The notes: a model not told the origin generated them from the letters alone. A stretch of 64,000 bases of DNA from Thioalkalivibrio paradoxus (GCA_011390565.1 JAABSC010000005.1:21001-85000), one strand, 5' to 3'; counted from the first letter of the stretch, positions 1-11,110 are shown. Numbers and translations are program-made.

Positions 1-605
1 TAGTCGCCGCGGTAGCCGTTGGCGGGAAAGGGCAGGTCGACCCCGTGCTTTCCGAGGTAACGCAGCCAGACGCTGGCGGCGAGGATGTTCATCTGCCGTC
101 CGGCGTCGTTCACGTAATACTCGCGGCTGACGTCGAAGCCGCAGAATTCGAGCAGGTCGGCCACCGTGGCGCCGTAGGCGGCACCCCGGCCGTGCCCCAC
201 GTGCAGCGGGCCCGTGGGATTGGCGGAGACGAATTCCACCTGGACTTTCTGCCGAGCACCGATTCCGGACCGTCCGTAGTCGCCGCCCGCCTGCGCAATG
301 GCGCTGAGCACAGCGAACCGGGCCTGGTCTTCAAGCCGGAAGTTAATGAACCCGGGGCCGGCGATCTCCACGGCCGCCAGTCCCGGCACGGGTGGCAACG
401 CAGCCTGGATGCGTTCGGCGATCTCGCGCGGTTTGCGGCGCGCGGGCTTGGCGAGCTGCAGGGCGATGTTGGTCGCGAAGTCCCCGTGGTCGCGTTCGCG
501 CGCGCGGGTGAGCTGCACGGCGACGCCGTGATCCGCGGGCAGGGTGCCGTCATGCACCAACTGGGAGAGCGCCGACTCGAGCGCGTGGGTGAGGGTGTCT
601 TTCAA
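1..605 (-). CDS. argS: arginyl-tRNA synthetase, N-terminal part (runs off the window)
   Basis: Charges tRNA-Arg with arginine in the cytoplasm (class I aminoacyl-tRNA synthetase). About 201 codons are present; the 3' end lies beyond position 1. Translating the minus strand gives the ArgS N-terminal additional domain, then the catalytic signature [17 protein letters not shown], in which HVGH is the class I HIGH motif, followed by [10 protein letters not shown], also typical of ArgS. No ATG fits the beginning: the frame starts with TTG at 605 (protein [11 protein letters not shown]...), with another in-frame TTG at 620. It lies 50 bp downstream of priA on the same strand, a common gammaproteobacterial order. 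The family is certain; the exact start is not. Confidence 0.93.
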   Translation of the reverse strand, partial: MKDTLTHALESALSQLVHDGTLPADHGVAVQLTRARERDHGDFATNIALQLAKPARRKPREIAERIQAALPPVPGLAAVEIAGPGFINFRLEDQARFAVLSAIAQAGGDYGRSGIGARQKVQVEFVSANPTGPLHVGHGRGAAYGATVADLLEFCGFDVSREYYVNDAGRQMNILAASVWLRYLGKHGVDLPFPANGYRGD

Positions 606-655
606 GGCCGGTAACCGCAAAATGAAAACAGCCGGAGATTCTAACCCGAATGCGC

Positions 656-2842
656 TCAGCCGAGGGTGATCGGATCGACGTCGATCGCCACCCGAAGGTT
701 TCGGGGTGGCGGGTGGGCTTCCCAGTGCATCCGGGCGTCGTGCAGTGCCTTGTGCAGGTTGGCACGCAGCGGACTGAGCAGCAGGATCTGTTCACGGTAG
801 CGCTGGTTGACCCGGTGCCGGGGGGCCGGGGCGGGCCCAAGGACGCTGACGTCGCGGGCGTGCCGGCGCAAATCCAGCGCCAGATTCTCCGCGTGATGCA
901 GGCTGGCCTCGGGGGTCGGCGCATCGACGCGCACCAGGGCCATGAAGCCGAAGGGCGGCATCCCCGCGGCTTCCCGCTCATGCAGCAGCGGTTCGATCAT
1001 GGTGGGGTAATCGCCGGCGCGCAGTGCGCGCATCAACGGATGTTCCGGATGGCCCGTCTGCACCCAGACTTCGCCGGGTTCTCCCGCGCGTCCGGCACGG
1101 CCGGCGGCCTGCAGCACGAGTTGCAGCGTCTGCTCGGCTGCCCGCAGGTCGACGCTGAACAGTCCCTGGTCGACATCGATGATGCCCACCAGCCCCACCC
1201 GTGGGTAGTCGTGGCCCTTGGCCAGCATCTGGGTGCCGACCACGATCCCGGACCCCATCGAGCGGATGGTCTCGAGGCAGCGTTCCAGTTCGCCCCGCCG
1301 GCGCACGCTGTCGCGGTCGAGCCGCAGCAACGGGGTGCCGGGAAAATGCCGCGCCAGTGCACGTTCCAGGCGCTGGGTGCCGATGCCCTGGTGGGTGAGT
1401 TCCTGGGCGCATTCGGGGCAGTGCCCGGCCAGGGGCTGGGAGTGGCCGCAGAGGTGGCACACCGCCCGGTGGGCCGCCGCGTGGACCGTGAGCCGCGCGT
1501 CGCAGTGCGGACAGTCGGCGACCCAGCCACAGTGGTCGCACGCGAGTGCCCGGGCGAACCCCCGGCGGTTCAGCAGGACGAAACACTGCCGGCCCTGTTC
1601 CAGCGTCCGGCGCATCGCGTCCAGAAGCGGAATGGTCAAGCCCTCGTCGGTGTGGTGCACGCGCGTGTCGATACAGGCGACCGGGGGCGGAAGTGAGCCA
1701 TCCGGCCGCTTGCTGAGATGCAGGTGCTGATAGCGTCCGTCGCGGGCCCGGACCAGTGTCTCCAGCGTGGGTGTCGCGGAACCCAGTACCACGGGCAGCG
1801 ACTCGATATGGCCGCGGAGGATCGCCAGGTCGCGGGCGTGGTAGCGCAGGCCGTCCTGCTGTTTGTAGGCCGGGTCGTGCTCCTCATCGACGATGATCAG
1901 CCCCAGTTGCGGAAGCGGGGCGAACACGGCCGAGCGCGTTCCGAGCAGCAGCCGATGGTGGCCGCGCCGTGCCTGCTCCCAGACCCGCAGACGTTCCCCT
2001 TCGGCGAGTCCCGAGTGCAGCGCCGCGACCTGCCCCGGGAAGCGGCGGCTCACCCGCTGCACCAGTTGCGGGGTCAGCGCGATTTCCGGAACCAGGATCA
2101 GCACCTGACGGTTCTGCCCCAGCGCGTGCGCGGCGGCCTCGAGGTAGACCTCCGTCTTGCCGCTGCCGGTGACGCCGTCGAGCAGAAAAACCGCCCGCTG
2201 CCCGGAACCGCCGCGGATCTGGGTGATGGCCGCCTGCTGCTCCGGGGTGAGTCCGACGGCAGGCCCCGCGGGTGTTGGCGGCACGACCGGTGTCCAGGGA
2301 ATCGCACGGATCCAGCCACGGCTCTGCAGGCGTTCGAGTTCGGCGCCGCGCAGGCCCAGGCCGGTCAGGTCGTTCAGAGCCTGCAGGGTGAGCGGCACCG
2401 CGACGAGCGCCAGGGCATCGAGTACCGCGCGCTGGCGCGCCCCGATGCGCGCCGTGCCCTCCGGCTGGTCCGTTTGCCAAAGGATTTCGGGGCGGCGGGG
2501 TTCGGGCAGGGGGTTGCCCTTGCGCAGGGCCGGGGGGAGCGCGTTCAGCACGACTTCGCCGATCGGATGCTGATAATAGCGCGAGACGAATCGCAGCAGC
2601 TCCAGTTGCGGTGGCGTCAGGATCGGTTCGGGATCGAGGATCGCCTCCAGGGTCCGGATGCGGGCCGGATCCAGTTCGGGCACCTTCCCGCTGCCGAGCA
2701 CCACTCCGATCAGCGTGCTGCGGCCAAAGGTGAGGCGTACGCGCTGTCCCTCGAACGCTTCTTTGCCCTCCGGGCACCGGTACTCGAACAACCGGTCCAG
2801 CGGCCGGTCCACGGCAACCTGGACGAAGATTTCTCGGGACAT
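656..2842 (-). CDS. priA: primosomal protein N' (replication restart helicase PriA)
   Basis: Superfamily 2 DNA helicase that reloads the replisome at collapsed forks. The 728-residue protein is full length. It has the N-terminal 3'-DNA-binding domain, Walker A GVTGSGKT at about residues 223-230, the DEEH box at 319-322, and a zinc-binding insert of paired cysteines ([22 protein letters not shown]..., CPEC) around residues 435-480. The [14 protein letters not shown] segment is helicase motif V and QAAGRAGR is motif VI. The start is ATG at 2842. The upstream spacer (2843-3213) carries DnaA-box-like sequences. argS follows 50 bp downstream and may be co-transcribed. Confidence 0.97.
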   Translation of the reverse strand: MSREIFVQVAVDRPLDRLFEYRCPEGKEAFEGQRVRLTFGRSTLIGVVLGSGKVPELDPARIRTLEAILDPEPILTPPQLELLRFVSRYYQHPIGEVVLNALPPALRKGNPLPEPRRPEILWQTDQPEGTARIGARQRAVLDALALVAVPLTLQALNDLTGLGLRGAELERLQSRGWIRAIPWTPVVPPTPAGPAVGLTPEQQAAITQIRGGSGQRAVFLLDGVTGSGKTEVYLEAAAHALGQNRQVLILVPEIALTPQLVQRVSRRFPGQVAALHSGLAEGERLRVWEQARRGHHRLLLGTRSAVFAPLPQLGLIIVDEEHDPAYKQQDGLRYHARDLAILRGHIESLPVVLGSATPTLETLVRARDGRYQHLHLSKRPDGSLPPPVACIDTRVHHTDEGLTIPLLDAMRRTLEQGRQCFVLLNRRGFARALACDHCGWVADCPHCDARLTVHAAAHRAVCHLCGHSQPLAGHCPECAQELTHQGIGTQRLERALARHFPGTPLLRLDRDSVRRRGELERCLETIRSMGSGIVVGTQMLAKGHDYPRVGLVGIIDVDQGLFSVDLRAAEQTLQLVLQAAGRAGRAGEPGEVWVQTGHPEHPLMRALRAGDYPTMIEPLLHEREAAGMPPFGFMALVRVDAPTPEASLHHAENLALDLRRHARDVSVLGPAPAPRHRVNQRYREQILLLSPLRANLHKALHDARMHWEAHPPPRNLRVAIDVDPITLG

Positions 2843-3213
2843 GCCGGGAGTTTACGCGATCGCGAAACGGGGGGCGGGTCGCGGGCGCGGGTTATCCACG
2901 AAACCTGTGGATAAGCTTGTGGAAAGAACCGGGGAATTCGTCCGTACGCCTTGTCGTACAAAGGTTTGCATTGAACCGGTCAAAAAACGTTCACTTTAAG
3001 TTTTATTATAATAATCCGTGACTTACAGACGACTTATTCCGTTCAGCGCAAGATTTGAGCGCTATCCCGGCATTTCTCCCCCGTTGCACTGAGCTTGTGC
3101 ATAAGATCGCCGGAGCGTGCCACCGGAGCCGCAAATCCCTGTTCCAAAAACGTGCATGATCCGGAAAGGTCAGGCCCTGCAGGGTTCCTGCGGTGTCGTC
3201 GGTGGTGCACGCT
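2843..3213. other. 371-bp gene-free spacer with DnaA-box-like sites and an AT-rich core
   Basis: No gene is visible between priA and pntB. The spacer holds a perfect DnaA box on the minus strand (TTATCCACA, read from 2914 to 2906), a one-mismatch partner on the plus strand (TTATCCACG, 2892-2900), and a minus-strand TTATGCACA (3104 to 3096) that fits TTATNCACA. A weaker 7/9 match lies at 2918-2926. Between them, about 2981-3016 is strikingly AT-rich for this genome, with TTTTATTATAATAAT at 3001-3015. A minus-strand TTGACC (2983 to 2978) could be the -35 of a priA promoter. GATC sites are few. Confidence 0.6.
2892..2914. promoter_or_regulatory. inverted pair of DnaA boxes
   Basis: TTATCCACG at 2892-2900 on the plus strand faces TGTGGATAA at 2906-2914, which is TTATCCACA on the minus strand. 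The boxes are separated by 5 bp and together form a short palindrome. The second box matches the strong DnaA consensus in all nine positions, the first in eight. A third consensus-compatible box (TTATGCACA) is at 3096-3104 on the minus strand. DnaA binding is inferred from sequence only. Confidence 0.55.
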
Positions 3214-4610
<1,397 letters not shown>

Positions 4611-4611
<1 letters not shown>

Positions 4612-4904
4612 TACTGGCCTCCCTTGTTGCTGGTCTTGAACATCTCGAGCATGCGTTCGGTCACCACGTAGCCACCGACCGCGTTGCCGGCGGCGAGGAT
4701 GACCGCGATGAAGCCCACGGCCTGTTCCAGCGGGGTCGCGGCATGGCCCAGCGCCACCATCGTTCCCACCAGGACGATGCCGTGGACGAAGTTGGAGCCC
4801 GACATCAGCGGGGTGTGCAGGATCACCGGCACCTTGGAGATGACCTCGTAGCCGGTGAAGGCCGCGAGCATGAAGATGTACAGCGCGACGAAACCCTCGA
4901 TCAT
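4611..4904 (-). CDS. pntA2: NAD(P)+ transhydrogenase subunit alpha 2 (membrane part)
   Basis: This 97-residue, almost wholly hydrophobic protein matches the C-terminal membrane segment (part of dII) of the enteric single-chain PntA. The stretch VPVILHTPLMSGSNFVHGIV is characteristic, and three to four transmembrane helices are apparent. It completes the proton channel with PntB. Its ATG overlaps the stop of pntA1 by four bases (ATGA, 4901-4904) and its own stop shares a base with the pntB start, so the three subunits form a tightly coupled unit. Confidence 0.95.
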
Positions 4905-6031
4905 GATGCGTCTCCCTGGATCGCTTCGCGGGTGGGGGCGTGGACGATCTCGCCGTCCCGGGTGAGGCAGCTCTTCGCGACGACCTCGTCGTCCCAGTCG
5001 GGCTTGAACTCGCCGTCCTGGATCATCGGGGTCAGGAAGTTCAGCAGGTTCTTGGCGTACATTTCCGAGGCGTGCAGCGCGACCTGTGAAGGCACGTTCA
5101 GCGGCCCGTGGATGATCACGCCGTCGTGCTCGATGGTCTTGCCCGGCTCGGTGAGTTCGCAGTTGCCGCCGCCCTCGGCGGCCAGGTCGACGATGACCGC
5201 ACCCGGCTTCATGCCGGAAACCATCGAGGCCGGGATGAGCTTGGGCGACGGGCGGCCCGGGATCGCGGCGGTGGTGATCAGCACGTCGGCCTTGGCGATG
5301 AAGCCGGCCAGCGCCTCCTGCTGCTGTTTCTTCTCGTCCTCGGTGAGTTCGCGGGCGTAGCCGCCCTCGCCCTCCGCCTTTACGCCGAGATCCAGGAATT
5401 TCGCACCCAGCGACTCCACCTGCTCCTTGGTCGCGGAGCGCACGTCGTAGGCCTCGACCATGGCGCCGAGCCGGCGCGCGGTGGCGATGGCCTGCAGCCC
5501 GGCGACGCCAGCGCCGATCACGATCACCTTGGAGGGCCGGATCGTACCGGCTGCGGTGGTCAGCATCGGGAAGAACCGGCAGGAGAGGTCCGCGCCCATC
5601 AGGGCCGCCTTGTAGCCGGCGACCGCGGCCTGCGACGACAGCGCGTCCATGCTCTGCGCGCGTGAAATGCGCGGGACCAGTTCCATCGCGAAACTCAGGA
5701 TTCTGCGTTGCTGCAAAGCGGCAACCACTTCGGGGCTGCGATGGGCGTGAAAGAAGCTGACGAGGGTCGCGCCCTCGGGCAGGCGCTCGACTTCGGCGAG
5801 GGTCGGTGGGGCGACCCGGACCATCAGGTCCGTCTCGCCGTAGACGGCGTCGGTGTCGAGCAGGGTCGCGGTCTCGTAGGCGGTGTCCGGAAAATGCGCC
5901 GCCGCGCCCGCGCCCTGTTCCAGCTGTACGGTGACACCCATCTGCGCGAAGCGACCGGCCACCACCGGATCGAGGGCCACCCTGCGCTCACCGCTGGCGG
6001 TTTCCTTCGGGACGGACATTCTGACTGACAT
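4901..6031 (-). CDS. pntA1: NAD(P)+ transhydrogenase subunit alpha 1 (NAD(H)-binding)
   Basis: Soluble dI subunit that binds NAD(H). The 376-residue protein begins MSVRMSVPKETASGERRVAL, the usual N-terminus of the alanine dehydrogenase/PntA family. It has the Rossmann motif VIGAGVAGLQAIATARRLGA and the DVRSATKEQVESLGAKF segment. An in-frame start exists further upstream at 6127, but GGGAGAGA sits 5 bases before the ATG at 6031 and the upstream residues do not look like the family, so 6031 is chosen. First gene of pntA1-pntA2-pntB. Confidence 0.95.
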   Translation of the reverse strand: MSVRMSVPKETASGERRVALDPVVAGRFAQMGVTVQLEQGAGAAAHFPDTAYETATLLDTDAVYGETDLMVRVAPPTLAEVERLPEGATLVSFFHAHRSPEVVAALQQRRILSFAMELVPRISRAQSMDALSSQAAVAGYKAALMGADLSCRFFPMLTTAAGTIRPSKVIVIGAGVAGLQAIATARRLGAMVEAYDVRSATKEQVESLGAKFLDLGVKAEGEGGYARELTEDEKKQQQEALAGFIAKADVLITTAAIPGRPSPKLIPASMVSGMKPGAVIVDLAAEGGGNCELTEPGKTIEHDGVIIHGPLNVPSQVALHASEMYAKNLLNFLTPMIQDGEFKPDWDDEVVAKSCLTRDGEIVHAPTREAIQGDAS

Positions 6032-6324
6032 ACGTTCTCTCCCGGGCCTCGGCGACGGCCGCCGGCAGGCCGCAAAGACGGATCGTTGCATCATGGATGC
6101 CGCGGTGTCCCGGCTGACGGGGCACAACGGCCAAAATGGACCGGGAGTTTAGCCGAATCGGTGGGTCGCTAAAACCTGCGGCTCGCGGGGAGGACCCGGG
6201 CTTCCGCGGGGGGCGGCCGGCTGCGCGTGATCGCACGGGGCGCGCGCACGTCCGGCAATGATTGCGTTCTGCCGCGGGCGTGATTATTGTCCTGCGAGGT
6301 TGGCCGAGACTCGGGGTAGGCTCG

Positions 6325-6912
6325 ATGGTGTCTCTGCAGCAGCAGGTCCTGCGTACGGATGCCTCCGGTATGCCGCTGGAGTGGATCGACTATCAGCAGG
6401 CGGTGCGGCTTTATCACGGTGAGCAGGTGGCGTATACCTGCGGCACCCTGCTGTACCGCGTCCGCGGCGGGATCAGTTCACTCACCGGGCGGCAATCCGT
6501 GGTGGAGGTGAATTCCATCATCGCGACGCACGGTACCAACCGCAGCATCCACAAGGGCTACGTGCCGCCGTTGAACAACGCGACCCTGTTCCGGCGCGAT
6601 GCCCATGTCTGCCTGTACTGTGGCAACGGTTTCCTGGCCCGCGACCTGTCGCGCGACCACGTCACACCGCTGAGTCAGCGCGGGGAGGATACCTGGACCA
6701 ACGTGGTGACCGCCTGCAAGCGCTGCAACAACCACAAGGCGGGGCGCACCCCGGAACAGGCCGGCATGCAGCTGCTGGCGATTCCATTCCGTCCCACGCA
6801 TGCCGAGTACATCTACCTGAAAGGCCGGCGCGTGCTCGCCGACCAGATGGAATTCCTCCAGGCGCATTTTCCGCGGAGCAGTCCGTTGCGGGAGCGATTG
6901 CGCCGTTCCTGA
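6325..6912 (+). CDS. HNH endonuclease family protein
   Basis: 195-residue protein whose C-terminal half is an HNH/ββα-metal domain. A CLYCG zinc knuckle is followed by LSRDHVTPLSQRGEDTWTNVV, which carries the catalytic-type D-H and the N, and then by the CKRCN knuckle with NNHKAGRTP. The N-terminal half (LEWIDYQQAVRLYHGEQVAY) is usual for stand-alone chromosomal HNH proteins whose substrate is unknown. The start at 6325 is preceded by GGGGTAGG; in-frame codons extend back to 6262. It is divergent from the pnt operon. It looks like a housekeeping member of the family rather than a homing or restriction enzyme. Confidence 0.88.
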   Translation: MVSLQQQVLRTDASGMPLEWIDYQQAVRLYHGEQVAYTCGTLLYRVRGGISSLTGRQSVVEVNSIIATHGTNRSIHKGYVPPLNNATLFRRDAHVCLYCGNGFLARDLSRDHVTPLSQRGEDTWTNVVTACKRCNNHKAGRTPEQAGMQLLAIPFRPTHAEYIYLKGRRVLADQMEFLQAHFPRSSPLRERLRRS

Positions 6913-7012
6913 GCCCGAGCGCCCCTGGCGCTTCCACGCTGGTTGGGGCTGCGCGCCCTTCTGCGGTATCGTGCGCAACCAGGCGCCGTGGATCCAATTG
7001 CGAGGAGTGTCC

Positions 7013-8107
7013 GTGAAATATCTCGGCGAAAGTGACTATGAGCATGGCAGCCCCAGTCGCGTCGGCGTGCTGGTCACCAATCTGGGCACTCCGGATGCAC
7101 CCACGCCGCGCGCGCTGCGTCGATACCTCGGGCAATTCCTCTGGGATCCCCGCGTGGTGGAGGTGCCCCGGCCGCTGTGGTGGCTCATTCTGCACGGCGT
7201 GATCCTGAACATCCGGCCCCGGCGCAGCGCGCGCAAGTATGCGACCGTCTGGACCCACGAGGGCTCGCCGCTGCTGGTGATCGCGCAACGTCAGGCCGAG
7301 GGCATCCGCAAGCGGCTGGCCCGGCTCGAGTCGGAACCGGTGCCGGTGGCCGTGGGCATGCGCTACGGCAATCCGTCGATCACCGACGCGCTGAACGAAC
7401 TGCGCCAGCAGGGCGTGCGGAGACTCGTCGTGCTGCCGCTCTATCCGCAATACTCGGCGAGTACCACGGCATCGACCCTGGACGCCGTCGCCGAGGAGCT
7501 GCGCACGTGGCGCTGGACTCCCGACCTCCATTTCGTTTCCGGTTACGAGCGCGATCCCGGCTACATCAATGCGTTGGCCGCGAGCGTACAGGAGCACTGG
7601 GACCAGCACGGCCGGGCGGATCGCCTGATCATGTCGTTCCACGGCGTACCTCGGCGCTACCTGCTCGCGGGCGACCCCTACCACTGCCTGTGCCATGCGA
7701 CCGGCTTTGCGCTTGCGCAGGCGCTCGGGCTGGAGGAGGGGCAGTGGCAGGTGACCTTCCAGTCCCGGTTCGGGCGCGAGGAGTGGCTGCGGCCCTATAC
7801 CGACGAAACCCTGGAGGCGCTGCCTGCGCAGGGGGTGAAGAGCGTCGACATCGTCTGCCCCGGGTTCTCGGCCGACTGCCTCGAGACCCTGGAGGAAATC
7901 GGCGAGGAGAACAGGGAGATTTTCCTGCACGCCGGAGGCGAACATTTCGCCTACATTGCCGCCCTGAACGATCGGCCGGATCATCTGGATTTCCTGACCT
8001 CGCTGGCGTTGCGCCACGCCCGTCCCTGGCTGGATGCGCTCGACAACGACCCCGAGAAGCGCGCGCAGGCGCGAGCCCGCGCGCTTGCCGTGGGTGCACC
8101 GCACTGA
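7013..8107 (+). CDS. hemH: ferrochelatase
   Basis: Inserts ferrous iron into protoporphyrin IX, the last step of protoheme synthesis. The 364 residues show the family blocks: VLVTNLGTPDAPTPRALRRYL near the N-terminus, VLPLYPQYSASTTAST, and SFHGVPRRY, whose His (about residue 210) is the metal-inserting residue, plus CPGFSADCLETLEEI near the C-terminus. The start is taken as GTG at 7013, which has GAGGAG 5 bases upstream; the frame is open back to 6971. It lies 2 bp from the next gene and probably heads a short operon with it. Confidence 0.96.
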   Translation: MKYLGESDYEHGSPSRVGVLVTNLGTPDAPTPRALRRYLGQFLWDPRVVEVPRPLWWLILHGVILNIRPRRSARKYATVWTHEGSPLLVIAQRQAEGIRKRLARLESEPVPVAVGMRYGNPSITDALNELRQQGVRRLVVLPLYPQYSASTTASTLDAVAEELRTWRWTPDLHFVSGYERDPGYINALAASVQEHWDQHGRADRLIMSFHGVPRRYLLAGDPYHCLCHATGFALAQALGLEEGQWQVTFQSRFGREEWLRPYTDETLEALPAQGVKSVDIVCPGFSADCLETLEEIGEENREIFLHAGGEHFAYIAALNDRPDHLDFLTSLALRHARPWLDALDNDPEKRAQARARALAVGAPH

Positions 8108-8109
8108 CG

Positions 8110-8907
8110 ATGACGCCCATGGAGGGCCCCGAGATCGGGGCATTGATCATCGGTGACGAGCTGCTGAGCGGCAAGCGCCAGGACTGCCACATGCCACACC
8201 TGATCCGGTCGCTCGCACAGCACGGGCTGGAACTGGCCTGGGTGCGGATCGTCGGGGACGGTGCGGACCTTCTGACCGATACCTTCCGGGAAACCCTGCG
8301 CCGGGGCGCCTGGACGTTCAGCTTCGGCGGTATCGGGGCGACTCCCGATGACCGCACCCGGGCCAGCCTGGCCGCGGCGCTGGGTCGTCCGCTGCAGCGT
8401 CATCCCGAGTTCGTGGCGTTGCTGGAGGCCCGGTTCGGGGATGAAGCCTACCCCAACCGGGTGCTGATGGCGGAACTTCCCGAGGGCTCGAGCCTGATTC
8501 CGAATCCGGTCAATGGCATTCCCGGCTTCACCTGTGAACGCCACTTCTGCGTGCCCGGATTTCCGGCGATGGCGGAACCCATGGCGCGTTGGGCCATCGA
8601 TCGGTATCTCGCTGGCCTGGCGCCAAGGGAACGCCCGGTCGAACGCGCGTTCCGGCTGTACGGGGTTCCGGAAAGCCGGCTGGTACCTCTATTGACTGAA
8701 CTGGAACAACGCTATCCCTATCTGCGCATCTCCAGCCTGCCCGGGACGCGTGATGGTGCTCCGCGCGTGGAACTGTGCGTACGCGGGACACCGGCGGGCG
8801 TGGATATCGCCTTCGCGGATCTGCAACGGGCGCTGGTCGAGGGTGGATTCGTCGTCGCCGTCGAGGAACTGGAATTGCTCGCGACGTTCCATCCGCCCGG
8901 CACCTGA
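8110..8907 (+). CDS. molybdopterin-binding (MoaB/Mog-type) protein, CinA N-domain-like
   Basis: The 265-residue protein consists of a MoCF-biosynth domain (IGALIIGDELLSGKRQDCH near the N-terminus and GGIGATPDDRTRASLAAAL at about residues 77-95) and a C-terminal extension. This is the architecture of CinA N-terminal domains and their stand-alone relatives, without the C-terminal nicotinamide-nucleotide amidase of full CinA. The ligand is unknown; known relatives bind molybdopterin or act on nucleotides such as ADP-ribose or FAD. Its ATG is 2 bp after the hemH stop, indicating co-transcription. Confidence 0.85.
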   Translation: MTPMEGPEIGALIIGDELLSGKRQDCHMPHLIRSLAQHGLELAWVRIVGDGADLLTDTFRETLRRGAWTFSFGGIGATPDDRTRASLAAALGRPLQRHPEFVALLEARFGDEAYPNRVLMAELPEGSSLIPNPVNGIPGFTCERHFCVPGFPAMAEPMARWAIDRYLAGLAPRERPVERAFRLYGVPESRLVPLLTELEQRYPYLRISSLPGTRDGAPRVELCVRGTPAGVDIAFADLQRALVEGGFVVAVEELELLATFHPPGT

Positions 8908-8919
8908 GCGATCCGCACC

Positions 8920-9531
8920 GTGGCGGCGCCGCCGGATTTCCTGGATGCATTGGCGACGGACGGCTTCGTGGTGCTGCCCGGCTGGCTCGAACCCGCCACG
9001 GTGGCGGCCCTGCGCGCCGAGCTTCCGAGCGGCGGGAATCTGGAGGGTCTGCAACGAGCGGGTGTGGGGCGGGGCGGTGAACGCCGGGTACTGGATTCGG
9101 TTCGGGGCGACTGGATCCGCTGGCTCGACGGTTCGAGTCCGGAGCAGGGGTGGTTCCTGCAACGCATGGAGGCGATCCGACTGGACGTGAACCGGGGACT
9201 GCAGCTCGGGGTGTTCGAGGTCGAGGCACACTTCGCGGTGTATCCACCGGGAAGTGGCTACGAACGCCATCTGGATGCTTTTCAGAGCCACAACCCACGC
9301 CGCCTTTCGGCGGTGCTGTACCTGAACCGCGAGTGGGCGGCTGCGGATGGCGGCGAGCTGGCGATCTTTGATGCCGCGGGCCACGAGATCCGACGGGTCT
9401 TGCCCGAAGGCGGCACGCTGGTTCTGTTCCTGAGCCAGCGGGTCCCCCACGCTGTGCTGCCGGCCCTTCGCTGGCGCGCGAGCATCGCCGCCTGGTTCCG
9501 GGTACGCGGCCGGGACTGTGCATCGACGTGA
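8920..9531 (+). CDS. 2-oxoglutarate/Fe(II)-dependent oxygenase (prolyl-4-hydroxylase/SM-20 type)
   Basis: The 203-residue protein has the double-stranded beta-helix iron triad: H117 and D119 in YERHLDAF and H177 in QRVPHAVLP, with R186 in the RWRASIAAWF strand as the likely 2-oxoglutarate ligand. LSAVLYLNREWAAADGGELAIF is the conserved central block of bacterial P4Hc proteins. Known relatives hydroxylate proline in EF-Tu or ribosomal proteins; the substrate here is not evident. The start is GTG at 8920, 12 bp after the previous stop, so the gene belongs to the same run as hemH. Confidence 0.9.
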   Translation: MAAPPDFLDALATDGFVVLPGWLEPATVAALRAELPSGGNLEGLQRAGVGRGGERRVLDSVRGDWIRWLDGSSPEQGWFLQRMEAIRLDVNRGLQLGVFEVEAHFAVYPPGSGYERHLDAFQSHNPRRLSAVLYLNREWAAADGGELAIFDAAGHEIRRVLPEGGTLVLFLSQRVPHAVLPALRWRASIAAWFRVRGRDCAST

Positions 9532-9700
9532 TTCGACCTCCCGAAGCGCATCGGATGGCCAGAGGGAGTGGTGTTCCGGGGCGCTTGCCAGCGGCTGCTG
9601 CCGGGGAACGTTGTGTTCGGGCGGGGGCTGGGTGGAGAATGACCCCTGTTTCCGAACGGGCCTGTCGATGCACGAGCATCACGTTATTCAGGGGGTAGTC

Positions 9701-11110
9701 GTGCCGAAACACGCTGTTCTGCATCGAGGTTCGGTCTCGGGGCGATCACGCGGTCTGCTGCTCCTGGCGCTCCTTGCCCTGGGGTCGTACCTCCCTGTGA
9801 TTGCGGTTTCAGGACCCGCCGCCCTGCCGCCGGGCATGGGACTGGGGGGGCAGAACCCGGTCTATACCGATGCCGCCGGTTTCTCCTCCCTTTCGCGGTT
9901 CGGCCGCGCGGGCACGCACCGGGAGGCCTACCCTGGGCTGGTCTTTGGAGAGACCGAGCAGCTGGCGTTCTCGGGGCCGTTGGGCGGCTTGGATTCGCTC
10001 TACTTTTCCCGGTCGTTCGGGGAGCGTGACGAGGCATCGCGATTCGCCGTTGGCCTTGGTCGCCTGGCGTTGTCGGCCGGTACCGGTAGCGGCGACGGCA
10101 GGCCGGCGCAGGATCACGTCTACTCGCTGGCGCCGTCCAACCTCTTCCACGGCGCCGTGGAACAGCGGTACCGCAGCTACGATCTGGGAGCGCGCTTGTC
10201 GCTGGGCGAGCGCAGCGGGCTCTCCCTGGGCAGCGGGACCGTCGAATCCCCCGGCCGGGAGGATCGCCAGGCGCATTTCATCGGTTTCGACGCCGGGCGT
10301 CTGTCTCTTGCCGCGTTTGACCTCCGCCGCGGCGGAGACGCGGTGGGTCGGGGCTTCGATCTGCGCTGGGGCTTCGGGCGCCTGGATCTGGGTTACAGCG
10401 AACTGACGTCCCGCCAGGACGCGCGCTGGCAGCGGCTGGGCCTGGATTTCCGCGCGGATCGTGGCCGCAACTTCGGCGTGCACCTCGAGTCCCGGGACAA
10501 TGCGCTGTTCCAGGACGTCGCCGACATCGGGTTGATGTTCAGTTTCCGGCAGGAACTCGGTTCGCCCCGGCGCTCGATGAACGCGACACCCGAACCCGAG
10601 TCGGGCACGAACCGCGGCACGCTGATTCTGGCCGGCCTGGGCGCCGGCGCGCTGGCTGCCGCGGCCGTGGCCAGTTCGGGGAGTAGCGATTCCGACTCCG
10701 CGGCGCGCTTCGAGAGCCAGGATCGGGCGGCTCTCGCGGCGCTTGCCGACATCAATCCGACATCGGTGCGGGACAACCGCGAGTACGGCGGCTCGATCTA
10801 TCGAAATGGGGACGGATCCTTCTCCCGCAGCGCGCACGTGCGCGGAGAGTTCAAGCGGGTGGTGTTCAATCCGCACGCGATCGTGCCCGATGGCACGCGG
10901 GCGACGGCTTACTACCATACGCACGGACGCGCCAACCCGAATTATCTGGATGAACAGTTTTCGCCCCAGGATCTCCAGTTTGCCCGGTTCTACGTGATCG
11001 ACGGCTACCTGGGGACACCCGCCGGGCGTATGTTCCTGTACGACCTCCAACAGGATCGGATCTTCCAGTTCCAGGACGCCAGTGGTTCCGAATTCATTCT
11101 TCCGAACTGA
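9701..11110 (+). CDS. exported beta-strand-rich protein with C-terminal DUF4329/JAMM-like domain
   Basis: 469 residues. A signal peptide (about 18-40, RGLLLLALLALGSYLPVIAVS) precedes about 250 residues of alternating short strands with many G, Y, F and R and ending near IGLMFSFRQELG, reminiscent of an outer-membrane or autotransporter-like barrel. Then come an Ala/Gly-rich hydrophobic segment (about 305-326), a Ser-rich linker and a C-terminal domain resembling DUF4329. That domain places E361 (REYGGSIY), H406 and H408 (YYHTHG), and S421 and D424 (FSPQD), the order of ligands in JAMM/MPN+ metalloenzymes. GTG at 9701 has GGGGG 5 bases upstream; an in-frame ATG is at 9668. The 3' end overlaps the next gene by 29 bp. 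Function unknown; barrel and metal site are inferences. Confidence 0.7.
   Translation: MPKHAVLHRGSVSGRSRGLLLLALLALGSYLPVIAVSGPAALPPGMGLGGQNPVYTDAAGFSSLSRFGRAGTHREAYPGLVFGETEQLAFSGPLGGLDSLYFSRSFGERDEASRFAVGLGRLALSAGTGSGDGRPAQDHVYSLAPSNLFHGAVEQRYRSYDLGARLSLGERSGLSLGSGTVESPGREDRQAHFIGFDAGRLSLAAFDLRRGGDAVGRGFDLRWGFGRLDLGYSELTSRQDARWQRLGLDFRADRGRNFGVHLESRDNALFQDVADIGLMFSFRQELGSPRRSMNATPEPESGTNRGTLILAGLGAGALAAAAVASSGSSDSDSAARFESQDRAALAALADINPTSVRDNREYGGSIYRNGDGSFSRSAHVRGEFKRVVFNPHAIVPDGTRATAYYHTHGRANPNYLDEQFSPQDLQFARFYVIDGYLGTPAGRMFLYDLQQDRIFQFQDASGSEFILPN

Noticed and set aside
2843..3213. Calling the spacer the chromosomal origin outright
   Set aside because: Too few DnaA boxes, no dnaA/gidA/parAB nearby, and gene direction does not switch cleanly here.
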